Positions 17,709 to 26,711 of a DNA stretch of 64,000 nt are shown in pieces. Numbering within the stretch: the first letter of the stretch is position 1; each line of letters opens with the position of its first letter. The notes beneath the pieces were generated by a model, which was not told the DNA's origin, ran no database searches, and saw only the letters and a program-made list of their open reading frames with translations. This DNA is from an uncultured Pseudomonadota bacterium (GTDB lineage: Bacteria; Pseudomonadota; Gammaproteobacteria; Steroidobacterales; Woeseiaceae), in assembly GCA_913055625.1 (NCBI GenBank), contig CAJXJW010000001.1, forward strand, positions 620,001 through 684,000, given 5' to 3'. A program made the translations under genes and the position numbers.

Positions 17709-17973
17709 CGCCCTTTGTCTCGAAGTAGGAGGGCGGCAGGATTGCCGTATACCTTGCGCAGATCGCGGATACCGCATCTAGAGCTTCTGACACGGTCTTG
17801 GCAGGGTGGGTCCTAATCTCGGCGTGTACGGCCTCAGACACGGCACTAGAAAGCGATGAGAACCACTTGAAGGGTTCCCAGTAAGGTTTGCCCCCTCGGG
17901 ACCTTAAGCGCTGTAGTTCCCAGGCATGCTTAGTGCCAACAATCCGGCGAGAATCAGAAAGATCGATTATCAT
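17692..17973 (-). CDS. Small element protein, unknown
   Basis: 93 residues from ATG 17973. Contains GTKHAWELQRLRSRGGKPYWEPFKWF, written here in part as GTKHAWELQ and YWEPFKWF, a pattern common in short proteins of integrative elements beside AlpA-type genes. Start overlaps the alpA stop (ATGA). Function unknown. Confidence 0.65.
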   Translation of the reverse strand: MIIDLSDSRRIVGTKHAWELQRLRSRGGKPYWEPFKWFSSLSSAVSEAVHAEIRTHPAKTVSEALDAVSAICARYTAILPPSYFETKGDGHSK

Positions 17974-18215
17974 TTCGTGTCCCTCTGATCTTTGACTTGG
18001 ACAGCCATACGCTTGCTTCGGCTTGCCGAGCGGGATTGTTCGACTTTGTGGGTAAGCCACGAAGTTACGTCTTCAGCCAGCCAGCCAACGGCGCGGGGGC
18101 CGATATTGATTGGTTCGGGAAACTCGCCACGGCCTACTTGGGCGTATACGGTTGAGCGGCTAAGTCCAGTTCGGGCGAGAACGGTCGGAAGGCGCCATAT
18201 CGTCTTATCAGTCAC
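17970..18215 (-). CDS. AlpA-family DNA-binding regulator / excisionase-like protein
   Basis: 81 residues from GTG 18215, preceded by a strong GGAGG site; an in-frame ATG at 18281 would add an atypical N-terminus. MerR-like helix-turn-helix: WRLPTVLARTGLSRSTVY, then REGEFP-like GRGEFPEPINIG and VGWLAEDVTSWL. Family knowledge: AlpA-type proteins control integrase expression and excision of P4-like elements. Head of a three-gene unit. Confidence 0.88.
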   Translation of the reverse strand: MTDKTIWRLPTVLARTGLSRSTVYAQVGRGEFPEPINIGPRAVGWLAEDVTSWLTHKVEQSRSASRSKRMAVQVKDQRDTK

Positions 18216-18324
18216 AGTTGCATCCTCCAAGATGCGATTAAACGTGACTGCAATTTGACGCACGCCCCGCCCGATGGTCATCGCATTTGCGAAAATCTGT
18301 TCCGCAAATGCGGTTGAGTCCTAC

Positions 18325-19122
18325 TCAGTCATCTCGAACCTGTCGCCTGGCGTCGGCGAACTTTTGTTCGAGGTTTCGCTTTTTGAGGTATGTGTGGTTA
18401 GGAAATTGCTCAAGTATTCTGCATACGAGGTCGGATTGATTAGCCAGCGGTTTGCGTCGTGTCTGGTCTTGGCTATCAGGCAAGACAATCGCAAGAAGAG
18501 CGCCCATCACAGTAAGATAACTAGCCTCCAGCTTTGGGTTCATCTCGTGTTGAGGAGGCTGTGCGGTTTTAGTGTCAATTGAGCTGGTTGCCAGATTCGG
18601 TTTTCTTACGATTCCCCCAGAAATTGCCCACGGCAGCCATTCGACATCAAAGCCGCGGGCGAGCGCCCACGCAATGAAGTCGGTGGGCTTGCCTTTCCCA
18701 AAATGGACAAAGTCCGTATCTGTCGCACGCTCGTAAATACGGCAGATTTCCTGAAGCTTGTACTGAGCAGTAGTAAGTTCGCCGATTTTTTGTTGGGCTT
18801 CAGGCGAAAGCTCAAGTTCTTCTTCGGCATTTCGTTCCATGCCTGTTGTAATCAAGTGAAAACCGGCTGGCTTATTCAGTAGCTGTGCGTTGTGAACAAT
18901 CGGTTGCCACTCGTCTAAACTTCTGTCGTTCAAACCGAACCAACTTATATCGGCCGTACTAGGGTCGATATTGCAAACTAGGCAAAGAGCTTCCTTGGTC
19001 TCCCATAAATCGAAAGTGAACCATTTCTTAAGACTGCTAAGCTCGTATGGGTCGGTATTCTCGGCTCTGTCTTTTAATGCCTCGAATGCCGCGAGCAGTT
19101 CGGCATAGCGCTCAACTTCCAT
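18325..19122 (-). CDS. Element-associated protein of unknown function
   Basis: 265 residues. The N-terminal segment LKKWFTFDLWETKEALCLVCNIDP resembles a helical module (W-x-x-x-EA-x-L-x-x-x-IDP) that recurs in proteins encoded next to P4-type integrases. The middle is acidic, the C-terminus basic (KKRNLEQKFADARRQ). No catalytic motif seen. Between the integrase and alpA, same strand. Confidence 0.7.
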   Translation of the reverse strand: MEVERYAELLAAFEALKDRAENTDPYELSSLKKWFTFDLWETKEALCLVCNIDPSTADISWFGLNDRSLDEWQPIVHNAQLLNKPAGFHLITTGMERNAEEELELSPEAQQKIGELTTAQYKLQEICRIYERATDTDFVHFGKGKPTDFIAWALARGFDVEWLPWAISGGIVRKPNLATSSIDTKTAQPPQHEMNPKLEASYLTVMGALLAIVLPDSQDQTRRKPLANQSDLVCRILEQFPNHTYLKKRNLEQKFADARRQVRDD

Positions 19123-19217
19123 TTTCCGCCCCTTAAGCGGCCTTCAGAATGAAGCATGGGGCAGGCCGGTGAAGGATTCCGGCTTTTCGGTAGCGAACCT
19201 AGCCCCAGCATCCCGCG

Positions 19218-20429
19218 CTAGGCTGAGGTTCTTATATGGATTACCTCAGCTTTCTTGGGCGTTGTTGCGTATCTCTCCCAAGCATCCATTAGCTTTCGCC
19301 GCTTAGCAAACTGATCTGTTCGGAGGTAGGCGGCTTCCGTCTTGCTCTTCACAGTGTGGGCGAGTGCTGACTCGCAAATCTCGCGAGGAAAGTTTGTTTG
19401 TTCAGCCGACCAATTGCGGAACGTAGACCGAAAGCCATGCGTAGTGACGTCGGCCCCCAGCCGTCTTAGTAGCATTAGGAGGGCCATTTGGGACAGTGGC
19501 TTGTTGCTTCGTTGGCCTGGGAAGACGAACCGCGAAGAGCCAAGAGTTTTCGCTTCTTCCAGTATCGAGACAGCTCGATCGGATAAAGGTACACGAAAGT
19601 CCTTGCCTGCCTTCATTCTTGCGGCCGGAATCGTCCATTCTTTTCCTTGGAGATCGATTTCAGTCCATTCGGCGCGCAAGACCTCTCCGGTCCGAGTCGC
19701 GGTTAGAATCAGGAATTCCAGCGCTAGTCGAGAGCTAATACTTGAGTTGGATTCGCGCAAGTCGATGAGAAACTCCGGAAGCCCTTGATACGGCATTGAA
19801 GCGTGGTGGTTTATCGCTTTGCTGGGCTTCGGGAGAGCCCGGAGAACGCTTGAAATGGGATTCTCCGCATCCCTATAGCCATTTGCCTTGGCCCAGTCCA
19901 GTACCGCGCCTATCCGCTGCCGAACGCGTTTAGCTGTTTCGGGTTTCTCCAACCAGATCGGCGTAAGGGCCTCAACCACCTCTGCCGAGGTAACCAGATC
20001 AATGCGTAAGTCTCCAAAGAAAGGGAACGCATACGTTCTAAGTGTGTTTATCCATTGCGCTTGGTGTTTGGCGTTCTTCCAGGATGATTTGTGGGCGGCG
20101 TGCACAGCCTCAGCAGCCTCGCCAAATGTCGGAATCTTGCGAAGAGACTTTCTCCGCTCGGCCAAAGGGTTTCCGCCGCTTTTCGCAATTCGGCGCATGT
20201 CCAGCGCAGATGTACGAGCATTCGCAAGTGAGATCGCCGGCCAGCCTCCAAGCCCAATGTCGCGCCTTTTTCCGCGGACCGTGATTCGAAGAATCCAGCG
20301 CTTGTTGCCAGATTGATCCACGATCAGGTATAGGCCGTTTCCATCTGCATACTTTCCAGGGCGTTTCTGGTTTCGAATGGCAGCGGCATTCAGTGCGTTG
20401 TGCGGATGTCTTCCTCTCGGTTTGACCAT
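19218..20429 (-). CDS. P4-type tyrosine integrase
   Basis: 403 residues. N-terminal arm-binding domain of the DUF4102 type (KYADGNGLYLIVDQSGNKRW, RRDIGLGGW), central core-binding domain, then the catalytic domain. Catalytic residues visible: Arg near 246 (TATRTGEVL), His-x-x-Arg near 331 (THGFRSTFRNW), His in ALAHTV and Tyr368 (AAYLRTDQ). Complete, so likely active. Its start faces the right boundary of the island. Recombines the element with the tRNA-Ser 3' end (inferred from the 14-bp repeats). Confidence 0.96.
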   Translation of the reverse strand: MVKPRGRHPHNALNAAAIRNQKRPGKYADGNGLYLIVDQSGNKRWILRITVRGKRRDIGLGGWPAISLANARTSALDMRRIAKSGGNPLAERRKSLRKIPTFGEAAEAVHAAHKSSWKNAKHQAQWINTLRTYAFPFFGDLRIDLVTSAEVVEALTPIWLEKPETAKRVRQRIGAVLDWAKANGYRDAENPISSVLRALPKPSKAINHHASMPYQGLPEFLIDLRESNSSISSRLALEFLILTATRTGEVLRAEWTEIDLQGKEWTIPAARMKAGKDFRVPLSDRAVSILEEAKTLGSSRFVFPGQRSNKPLSQMALLMLLRRLGADVTTHGFRSTFRNWSAEQTNFPREICESALAHTVKSKTEAAYLRTDQFAKRRKLMDAWERYATTPKKAEVIHIRTSA

Positions 20430-20589
20430 GAGCGGCTCCTGAATAACTCATCCCACAATTTAGCCCACAATTTTTGTGGGATGTCGCTCGTCATTATTGG
20501 ACGAGGCTGGAAGCCGGACAATGCTAACAATCTGAATTGGAGTCAATTTCTGGAATTCTTCGGACTCTCTAGGATGCTTAGGAGGCGGA

Positions 20590-20603
20590 CCCCCTCTCCG
20601 CCA
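20590..20603 (+). other. att site, right boundary of the island
   Basis: Exact copy of the last 14 bases of the tRNA-Ser gene (CCCCCTCTCCGCCA), 160 bases beyond the integrase start. The 160 bases between hold no gene and probably include the integrase promoter and arm sites. Confidence 0.8.
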
Positions 20604-20612
20604 GACATCAAT

Positions 20613-20633
20613 ACGGGGCCCTTGCGGCCCCGT
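20613..20633 (+). terminator. Hairpin just outside the right att site, probably the original tRNA-Ser terminator
   Basis: ACGGGGCC and GGCCCCGT pair (8 bp, 5-base loop) 9 bases beyond the repeat; the trailing U-tract is weak. If the element were excised, this hairpin would stand directly behind the tRNA 3' end, as expected of its terminator. Confidence 0.55.
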
Positions 20634-20733
20634 CTTGCCGGCAGGCGGCCTTTCTGCGGCCAGCGCGCGGCCGATCGCGCAGGAACTCAGTGGCTCAATC
20701 GCGTCCGACGCAGTCCAGTGCGGCAACACTCCG

Positions 20734-21045
20734 TCATTTTCGTCGCGGTTTCTTGTCAATCAAAACCGCCTGCTGCCACTTGCTCGGTTTCTTGTCGGTG
20801 CGGTGAATGCATCCGGCCCAGCAACACGGACGTCTTTGGCCTTCGGCCAGTTCCTCTACGGTTCTCCTGATACGCCTGGCGCGTGTCTTTTCTTGCTTCG
20901 CGTCTTCAACCCAACAGATGAATTCGTTGCGTGCTATCGGCGTCAGGTCTTCCCAGAGCCTGGTGATCTCAATCTTCTCGACCAGCGCATCGACCAGGTC
21001 ACCTGGCAAGTCGTGCACGAGGCCTCCGGACACCTTCTGAGTCAT
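20734..21045 (-). CDS. YdeI/OmpD-associated family protein, short
   Basis: 103 residues. The segments LWEDLTPIARNEFICWVEDAKQ and KTRARRIRRTVEEL match the C-terminal part of the YdeI/OmpD-associated (OmdA) family, quoted here in pieces; GxRRPCCWxGCxHR follows. Usual members are about 190 residues, so this is the C-terminal module alone with a basic tail. Function in this family is poorly defined. It lies just outside the island. Confidence 0.75.
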   Translation of the reverse strand: MTQKVSGGLVHDLPGDLVDALVEKIEITRLWEDLTPIARNEFICWVEDAKQEKTRARRIRRTVEELAEGQRRPCCWAGCIHRTDKKPSKWQQAVLIDKKPRRK

Positions 21046-21365
21046 GGATTCAGCCCATTGTTCATGAATGCGGCGATCAGCCGCTTCGGATCAGTCGCCG
21101 AAAGTGTATCTCAGGTGACGCGGGAGGCGATCTCCAGCCGTGACGGGCGTCTATCCGGTTCTTCCGGCCCTGTTCTCAGCTTCGTCGAGGTCCGCAACGG
21201 GTTCCAAGTGCTGGATTGCGCATCCTTGCCGGCGAGCCATGCCGGTTGTGCCAGGTGGTCTCCGGAAAGGCGAACTCGGTCACCTTTTTGTCATCCGGGC
21301 CTGAAGGTTTGGCGCCGGGCTGCCGATACAGTCCAGGTGGATTCGTCGAACTTGATGCCAGATTC
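21046..21365. other. 320-bp gap between divergent genes
   Basis: Separates the YdeI-like gene (minus) from the HDOD gene (plus). It contains an inverted repeat CGGCGA / TCGCCG near 21071-21105 with two GATCAG copies between the arms. No RNA gene, riboswitch or convincing promoter recognised. Confidence 0.4.
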
Positions 21366-22244
21366 ATGAGCCAAGCGGTCAAGCCGAAACCGACGCCGGT
21401 CATCACCCTCATCTCCGAGGGCTGCCAGGCGTTGTTGACGAACAAGGCCAGCCTGCCGAGCATGCCGGACGTGGCGGGCCGGATTCACGCGGCCATGTCC
21501 AGCCCGAACTGGAGCATCAGCACGATCGCGTCGATCATCAAGGGCGACCCGGGGACGACGACGTATCTCCTGCGGACGGCGAACAGTGCCTTGTATGCCG
21601 GCGTCACTCCGATCCGCGAGGTCGAAAGGGCCATCACCCGTATCGGCATGGACACCACGCGCAGCCTGGTCATGGCGCATGCGCTGCGCTCCATGTTCCA
21701 GACGCGTTCGAAGATTCTCGGGTCGATGATGCAGGAAACATGGCGGACGAGCGCCCGGCTGGCCGCGATGTCGACCGTCCTCGCCCGGCAATGCTCGCGC
21801 ATCTCGCCGGACCGTGCGTTGCTCGCGGGCCTGCTACAGGACATCGGCGTGCTGCCGATCCTGAACGTCCTCAACCGATTCCAGGACCAACTCAACAACG
21901 CGGCACAGGTGCAGGGCGTGATCGACCGCTACGCACCGCAGGTCGGGCAGGTGCTGCTGAAGCAATGGAATTTCGAGCCGGACATGGTCGACGTCGCCCG
22001 CAGCCGGCGCCATTGGATGCGTGATGCCGGCCCGGTACCCGATCTGGCCGACCTCGTCCTGGTCGCCCGCTTGCACGACGGCATCGTGCAGGGGCAGTCC
22101 GACGGGCTCCCGCGGATGCACGAGGTGCCCGCGTTCGCGAAGTTCGATTTCGGTGGCCTGTTGCCGGATTCGAGCCTCGAGTTCCTGCACAACCAGCAGG
22201 CGGCCGTCGAGGAGATGATGCGCGTACTCGGCGCCGACGGGTAA
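21366..22244 (+). CDS. HDOD-domain signalling protein
   Basis: 292 residues from ATG 21366. HDOD domain across most of the length: LPSMPDVAGRIHAAM, IIKGDPGTTTYLLRTANSA, ITRIGMDTTRSLVMAHALR, then RALLAGLLQDIGVLPIL. HDOD proteins are non-enzymatic HD relatives in regulation of motility, stress and c-di-GMP networks; no output domain is attached here. The target is unknown. Confidence 0.88.
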   Translation: MSQAVKPKPTPVITLISEGCQALLTNKASLPSMPDVAGRIHAAMSSPNWSISTIASIIKGDPGTTTYLLRTANSALYAGVTPIREVERAITRIGMDTTRSLVMAHALRSMFQTRSKILGSMMQETWRTSARLAAMSTVLARQCSRISPDRALLAGLLQDIGVLPILNVLNRFQDQLNNAAQVQGVIDRYAPQVGQVLLKQWNFEPDMVDVARSRRHWMRDAGPVPDLADLVLVARLHDGIVQGQSDGLPRMHEVPAFAKFDFGGLLPDSSLEFLHNQQAAVEEMMRVLGADG

Positions 22245-22355
22245 TCGTTCGGCGATCAGGGGCTTGGCGAGGGCGGGGCGGCCCGCGCCCGGTCTCGAAA
22301 CCCGTAGAAAGTCCCGGATGAAACCAAAATTACCGCTGGCAATTTGTGTCGGAAT

Positions 22356-22374
22356 GTGAATAATTCTCATTCGC
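22356..22374. promoter_or_regulatory. Candidate Fur box upstream of the TonB receptor
   Basis: On the minus strand the segment reads GCGAATGAGAATTATTCAC, containing AATGAGAATTATT, the classic half of Fur operators. It ends 28 bases before the receptor ATG. Iron repression of the receptor is inferred. Confidence 0.6.
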
Positions 22375-22402
22375 GTTGTGATTATTGATTGGGGAGCAGC
22401 GG

Positions 22403-24778
22403 ATGACCAGCAGGACTATTGCCGCACGCGCTTTGCGTGCAGCTCTTGGCGGCGTATTGGCAGTGGCAGCGGCCTTGGCGCACGCCGCTGACGACGAAGG
22501 GCCGGAAGAAATCGTCGTGACAGCGTCGGGCTACGAGCAGAAAGTCACGGACGCGCCGGCCAGTATCTCCGTCATCAGCCGCGAGGACATCGTCACCCGG
22601 CCACACGTCAACCTGCTCGACATGCTGAAGTACCAGGAAGGCATCGACATCGGGACGACACGCGACAAGACCGGGCAGGGTAGTGTCAGCATGCGCGGCC
22701 TGACCGGCGAGTACACGCTGTACCTGATCGACGGCAGACGCCAGAACAATCATGGCGACATCTACCCGAACAACTTCGGCGGGAACGCGTTCGGGCATAT
22801 GCCGCCGGCGCAGGCAATTGATCGCATCGAGGTGATTCGTGGACCGGCCTCGACGCTGTACGGCGCCGACGCGATGGGCGGCGTGGTGAACATCATCACG
22901 AGAAAAAGCAGTGATGCCTGGTTCGGGACGGTCAGCGTGGCTGGCACGTTCCAGGACAATGACGACTTCGGGAATGACGCCAAGGCCGAGTTCTGGGCGT
23001 CGGGGCCACTGATCGCCGACACCCTCGCCCTGGGCCTGCGAGGCAGCTTCTACGAAAGCGACGCCTCGTCGCCGCAGTTCGAGCCGGCGGTGGATCCGGC
23101 GGGCGGCGTGCACTACCGGAGCCTCGGCTTCGGCGGTGGCGGCCGCACGGTCGACAGCGAATCGACGGAGTTCGGTGTTTCGCTGACGTACCTGCTGAAT
23201 CAACGCAACAGCCTGCGTCTCGACTACGACAGCTCGAGCCAGGTGTACGACAACACGCCGTTCGTGAATCCGGACACCGGCGAGTTGAGCTACCCCTTGG
23301 GCACGAAGGACAACATCGAGGCGCTGTGGCGCGACAGTGGCGGACAGGTGAATCCGCGCGCCGGCTACGCGGCCGACCAGGAGTTCACGCGAGACTGGTG
23401 GTCGCTCGCCTACAACGGCGAGTGGGATTTCGGCAGGAGCTACGTGGCATTGTCCTATGTGGACACTGCCAACGAGGGCCGCACCCTGCCACTCACGGTC
23501 GACGAACGCCTGCACCTCCAGGCGATGTATGACGGAACCGGCGCGTACGCCGGCATGACGGAGGAGGAGCGTCGCGCCCTGGCGGAAAGTACATTCCTGC
23601 CGCGGCCGAATCGTCCCTTGGCCAGCAGCCAGTACACGCTGGATGCGCGCCTCGACATTCCCTTCGAGGCCGGCGGCAGCCACGTCTTCGTGGTCGGCGG
23701 CCAGGCCATCGACGGCGAACTCGAGGACGGTGTGTTCGGCATGGAAAGCGACAGCCCCGGCGGCGTGCAGGAACAAAAGATGGTCTCACTGTTCGTCGAG
23801 GACAGCTGGACGCCGGAATCCGCATTCACGCTGACGGCGGGTGTTCGCTACGACGACCATGACGTGTTCGGCAGCCAGGTGTCGCCGCGGCTCTACGGCG
23901 TCTACAGCCTGAACGACGCCTGGACGCTGAAAGGTGGCGTCAGTACCGGCTACAAGACGCCGCAGACGACCGATCTGTATGACGGCATTACCGGCTTCGG
24001 CGGTCAGGGCACGTCGCCATTCGCCGGGAACCCGGAGCTGCAGCCGGAAACCAGCGTAAATGGTGAGGTCGCTTTGTACTGGGACAGCCTCGCGGGACAC
24101 CGATTCAACGTCACCTACTTCAACACGAAGTTCGAGGACAAGATCGCGTCCGGCGATACGGTATTGAGTTGCGCGGCGACGGGTGGCGTGCGGCCGTGCG
24201 TCAACCTGGGCAGCTACGAGGCGCTCGGGTATGACACCTACAGCCAGAAGATCAATATCGACGAGGTGGCGGTGCAGGGCGTCGAACTCGCCGGGACGTG
24301 GGTGATCAGCCGCAGCTGGTCGCTGGATGCGAACTACACGTGGACGGACAGCGAACAGGAAAGCGGTCCCGAGGAAGGGCAGCCCCTGACCAACACGGCC
24401 GAGCACATGGCCAACGCGACCCTGGATTGGGCGTTACTCGAGAACCTGACGTTGTCGTTGCAGGGCGAGTTTCGCTCCAATCGCTATCGCGGCTGGAACA
24501 GCGTGCTCGACGAGCCGCTGTACTACGAGAACTACGAGCTCTTCAACCTGGGTGTGAACTATGGCATCACCGAGAACATCACGATCTACGGCCGCATCAA
24601 CAATCTGCTCGACGAGGACTTTACGTCGTACTCGACCGAGTTCGTGGACCTGAACGGCGACGGCATCTACACGCTGGCCAGCGGCAGGGGCGCGGTCAGC
24701 GAAGTGATCTTCACTGACGACTACAATGTGAAGGATGCAGCGCGAAATTATTGGGTGAGCGTCCAAGTGCAGTTCTGA
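22403..24778 (+). CDS. TonB-dependent outer-membrane receptor (siderophore/colicin-type)
   Basis: 791 residues from ATG 22403 with a GGGGAG site. Signal peptide ending near ALAHAA, TonB box-like EEIVVTAS, plug domain (about 35-150: VTDAPASISVISREDI, VSMRGLTGEYTLYLIDGRRQ, IDRIEVIRGPASTLYGADAMGGVVNIIT), and a 22-strand-type barrel ending in WVSVQVQF with the terminal Phe. Plug sequence is closest to FepA/CirA-type catecholate receptors. Probable Fur control; a terminator follows. Confidence 0.93.
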   Translation: MTSRTIAARALRAALGGVLAVAAALAHAADDEGPEEIVVTASGYEQKVTDAPASISVISREDIVTRPHVNLLDMLKYQEGIDIGTTRDKTGQGSVSMRGLTGEYTLYLIDGRRQNNHGDIYPNNFGGNAFGHMPPAQAIDRIEVIRGPASTLYGADAMGGVVNIITRKSSDAWFGTVSVAGTFQDNDDFGNDAKAEFWASGPLIADTLALGLRGSFYESDASSPQFEPAVDPAGGVHYRSLGFGGGGRTVDSESTEFGVSLTYLLNQRNSLRLDYDSSSQVYDNTPFVNPDTGELSYPLGTKDNIEALWRDSGGQVNPRAGYAADQEFTRDWWSLAYNGEWDFGRSYVALSYVDTANEGRTLPLTVDERLHLQAMYDGTGAYAGMTEEERRALAESTFLPRPNRPLASSQYTLDARLDIPFEAGGSHVFVVGGQAIDGELEDGVFGMESDSPGGVQEQKMVSLFVEDSWTPESAFTLTAGVRYDDHDVFGSQVSPRLYGVYSLNDAWTLKGGVSTGYKTPQTTDLYDGITGFGGQGTSPFAGNPELQPETSVNGEVALYWDSLAGHRFNVTYFNTKFEDKIASGDTVLSCAATGGVRPCVNLGSYEALGYDTYSQKINIDEVAVQGVELAGTWVISRSWSLDANYTWTDSEQESGPEEGQPLTNTAEHMANATLDWALLENLTLSLQGEFRSNRYRGWNSVLDEPLYYENYELFNLGVNYGITENITIYGRINNLLDEDFTSYSTEFVDLNGDGIYTLASGRGAVSEVIFTDDYNVKDAARNYWVSVQVQF

Positions 24779-24802
24779 GTGTGTCGCGGATCGGCGAAAA
24801 AG

Positions 24803-24825
24803 GGCCCCGGAAGGGGCCTTTTTTT
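24803..24825 (+). terminator. Rho-independent terminator after the TonB receptor
   Basis: GGCCCC and GGGGCC form a 6-bp stem around GGAA, followed by seven T. An A-run on the 5' side allows a bidirectional extension of the stem. Confidence 0.9.
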
Positions 24826-24906
24826 GCTTCAATGGGCGTGTCAGATGCCGGCGTGATCGTTCAATGGTGTGCGACCCTGGCTTCACGACTCTATCCAGGG
24901 GGACCC

Positions 24907-25716
24907 ATGACCGAAACCTCGTCCTGCAGCGGGCGCCTTTCCCGGTTTCCGGGCGCGTTACTCGCCGCGTTACTGTGCATGTCCGGCGTTCTTGCCGCGC
25001 ACGCGGCAGAGCCCGGCCCATCGAAAGCGCTGTTCGTTTACGGCGGCTGGGACGGTCACGCGCCAGTACGCTTTCGGGACATGATCGTGCCGTGGCTGGA
25101 ATCAGAAGGCTTCGACGTCACCGTGTCCGACTCGCTCGATGTATACACGAACAAGGCGCTGATGGACGAGGTGGACCTGGTCGTGCAGATCTGGACGCAG
25201 GGCAAGATCACGCGCGAACAGGTCAAGGGCCTGCTCGATGCCGTGGCCGGTGGCGCCGGCATCGCCGGGTGGCATGGCGGGCTCGGCGATGCGTTTCACG
25301 ACAGCCAGCGCTACGAGTACATGATCGGCGGGCAGTGGGTAGAGCACCCCGGCAACGACGGCGTGAAATTCCGCGTGAACATCACTGACCACGAGGACCC
25401 GATTACTACGGGCCTTGACGACTTCGACGTCGTCACCGAGCAGTACTACATGCACGTCGATCCGAACAACAAGGTGCTCGCGACGACGACGTTTACGACG
25501 GATTTCGATCCGTGGGTGAAGGACGCGACGATGCCGGTCGTCTGGAAGAAGGTGTACGGCAAGGGGCGCGTCTTCTACACCGCCCTCGGGCACCAGCCCG
25601 AGGTCTACGACGTACCCGAGGCGCTGGCGATCCTGAAGCGCGGGGTGTTGTGGGCCAGCCGCAGCAAGTATGACGACACGCCGAACCTGGTATCGCCCGT
25701 GTACCCGGCGCGGTGA
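24907..25716 (+). CDS. Secreted ThuA-like domain protein
   Basis: 269 residues from ATG 24907 behind AGGGGGA. Signal peptide (to about ALAAHAAE), then a ThuA/glutamine-amidotransferase-like fold: KALFVYGGWDGHAP, VDLVVQIWTQGKI, GIAGWHGGLGDAF, PVVWKKVYGKGRVFYTALGH. Family knowledge: ThuA-like domains are linked to carbohydrate use but few are characterised. Reaction unknown. Its stop overlaps the next gene (GTGA). Confidence 0.85.
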   Translation: MTETSSCSGRLSRFPGALLAALLCMSGVLAAHAAEPGPSKALFVYGGWDGHAPVRFRDMIVPWLESEGFDVTVSDSLDVYTNKALMDEVDLVVQIWTQGKITREQVKGLLDAVAGGAGIAGWHGGLGDAFHDSQRYEYMIGGQWVEHPGNDGVKFRVNITDHEDPITTGLDDFDVVTEQYYMHVDPNNKVLATTTFTTDFDPWVKDATMPVVWKKVYGKGRVFYTALGHQPEVYDVPEALAILKRGVLWASRSKYDDTPNLVSPVYPAR

Positions 25717-26066
25717 CGCACGACGAGTTCGAAGCCGTCGTGCACGAGGTGCTGCACCGGCTGCCGCAATGGGTGCACGACGCGTTCGACAACATCGACG
25801 TGCTGGTCGAGGACGAGGCCACGCCGGAGCAGGACCCGGACGGGGAGGGACTTCTCGGCCTGTATGTTGGCGTGCCGCTGCCCGAACGCGATGCGACACC
25901 TGCGGGCGACCTGCCCGACGTCATCTACATCTACCGGCTACCGCACCTGTCGATGGGGCTTGGCGACGACGAACTGCGCAACGAGATCGCGACGACGCTC
26001 GTGCACGAGGTCGCGCATTATTTCGGCATTGACGACGATCACCTGGACGAGATCGGCTGGGGCTGA
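25713..26066 (+). CDS. Minimal zinc metallopeptidase (MpgA-like, DUF1025 type)
   Basis: 117 residues, GTG start overlapping the ThuA-like stop. Carries the zincin motif HEVAHYFGIDDDHLDEIGW at the C-terminus, the hallmark of this short family (PF06262-type). No signal peptide. Physiological substrate not established for the family. Its end overlaps the convergent small gene by 28 bases. Confidence 0.88.
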   Translation: MTHDEFEAVVHEVLHRLPQWVHDAFDNIDVLVEDEATPEQDPDGEGLLGLYVGVPLPERDATPAGDLPDVIYIYRLPHLSMGLGDDELRNEIATTLVHEVAHYFGIDDDHLDEIGWG

Positions 26067-26446
26067 CTCCCGTCCCGGCCGGGCGGCATTTCGCCGTCGT
26101 TCACCCAGCGCCGAAGGTCGCGGCAGGCCGCGTCGCGGCGAGCCGCGGTTTCCTCGCCCGGGTGGCTTTCGTGAAAATCCGTCCACTCCGTGCACATGCG
26201 CGACAGCGCCTGCCCGAGCGGCGAGTCCATGCGTTCCTGCTCCTCGCTTACGAGCTTTTGCGAAATCGCATCCGACAGCGCCTGCTGCATGTCGTCGGCG
26301 TTGGCCGCCGCCCGGTTCGAGATGGCCTCGGCCTCCTGCGCGTCCGCCGGTGCCTGGCTGGCCCGTTCGCGGTAGACGTACGACACGGCGACCGCGCAGA
26401 GGACGACGGCCGCGATGACCAGGCGAATGAGGTTGGCGCGCTGCAT
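26039..26446 (-). CDS. Hypothetical membrane-anchored protein
   Basis: 135 residues. One N-terminal hydrophobic segment (about 7-25, RLVIAAVVLCAVAVSYVY) and a polar, helical periplasmic region with two Cys (CTEW, ACRDLRRWV) near the C-terminus. No family recognised. Overlaps the metallopeptidase gene tail-to-tail, which leaves some doubt about its last codons. Confidence 0.6.
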   Translation of the reverse strand: MQRANLIRLVIAAVVLCAVAVSYVYRERASQAPADAQEAEAISNRAAANADDMQQALSDAISQKLVSEEQERMDSPLGQALSRMCTEWTDFHESHPGEETAARRDAACRDLRRWVNDGEMPPGRDGSQPQPISSR

Positions 26447-26491
26447 GGGCGAAGCCTGCCTGACGCGCGCGGCGATTGCACGACCCCTGGT

Positions 26492-26520
26492 TTGTAACGG
26501 CTACGGCGAACGGGGATAAT
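26492..26520 (+). promoter_or_regulatory. Sigma-70 promoter for the 4.5S RNA
   Basis: TTGTAA (26492-26497), 17-base spacer, GATAAT (26515-26520); start of transcription would fall near 26527, the 5' end of the RNA. Confidence 0.7.
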
Positions 26521-26527
26521 CGCGCCC

Positions 26528-26632
<105 letters not shown>

Positions 26633-26711
26633 CACTTTTTCCCCTTGCGGGGCAAGCGCGGTACGTTACACTGGCCTGCACGGTGTACGGCCCTTCACTT
26701 TCACGGAATCA

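Noticed and set aside
21046..21365. Riboswitch (cobalamin or c-di-GMP type) before the HDOD gene
   Set aside because: GC-rich pairing is present but none of the conserved aptamer core sequences could be found.
20635..21369. 244-codon plus-strand frame over the YdeI-like gene
   Set aside because: The minus-strand product has family motifs; the plus frame has none.
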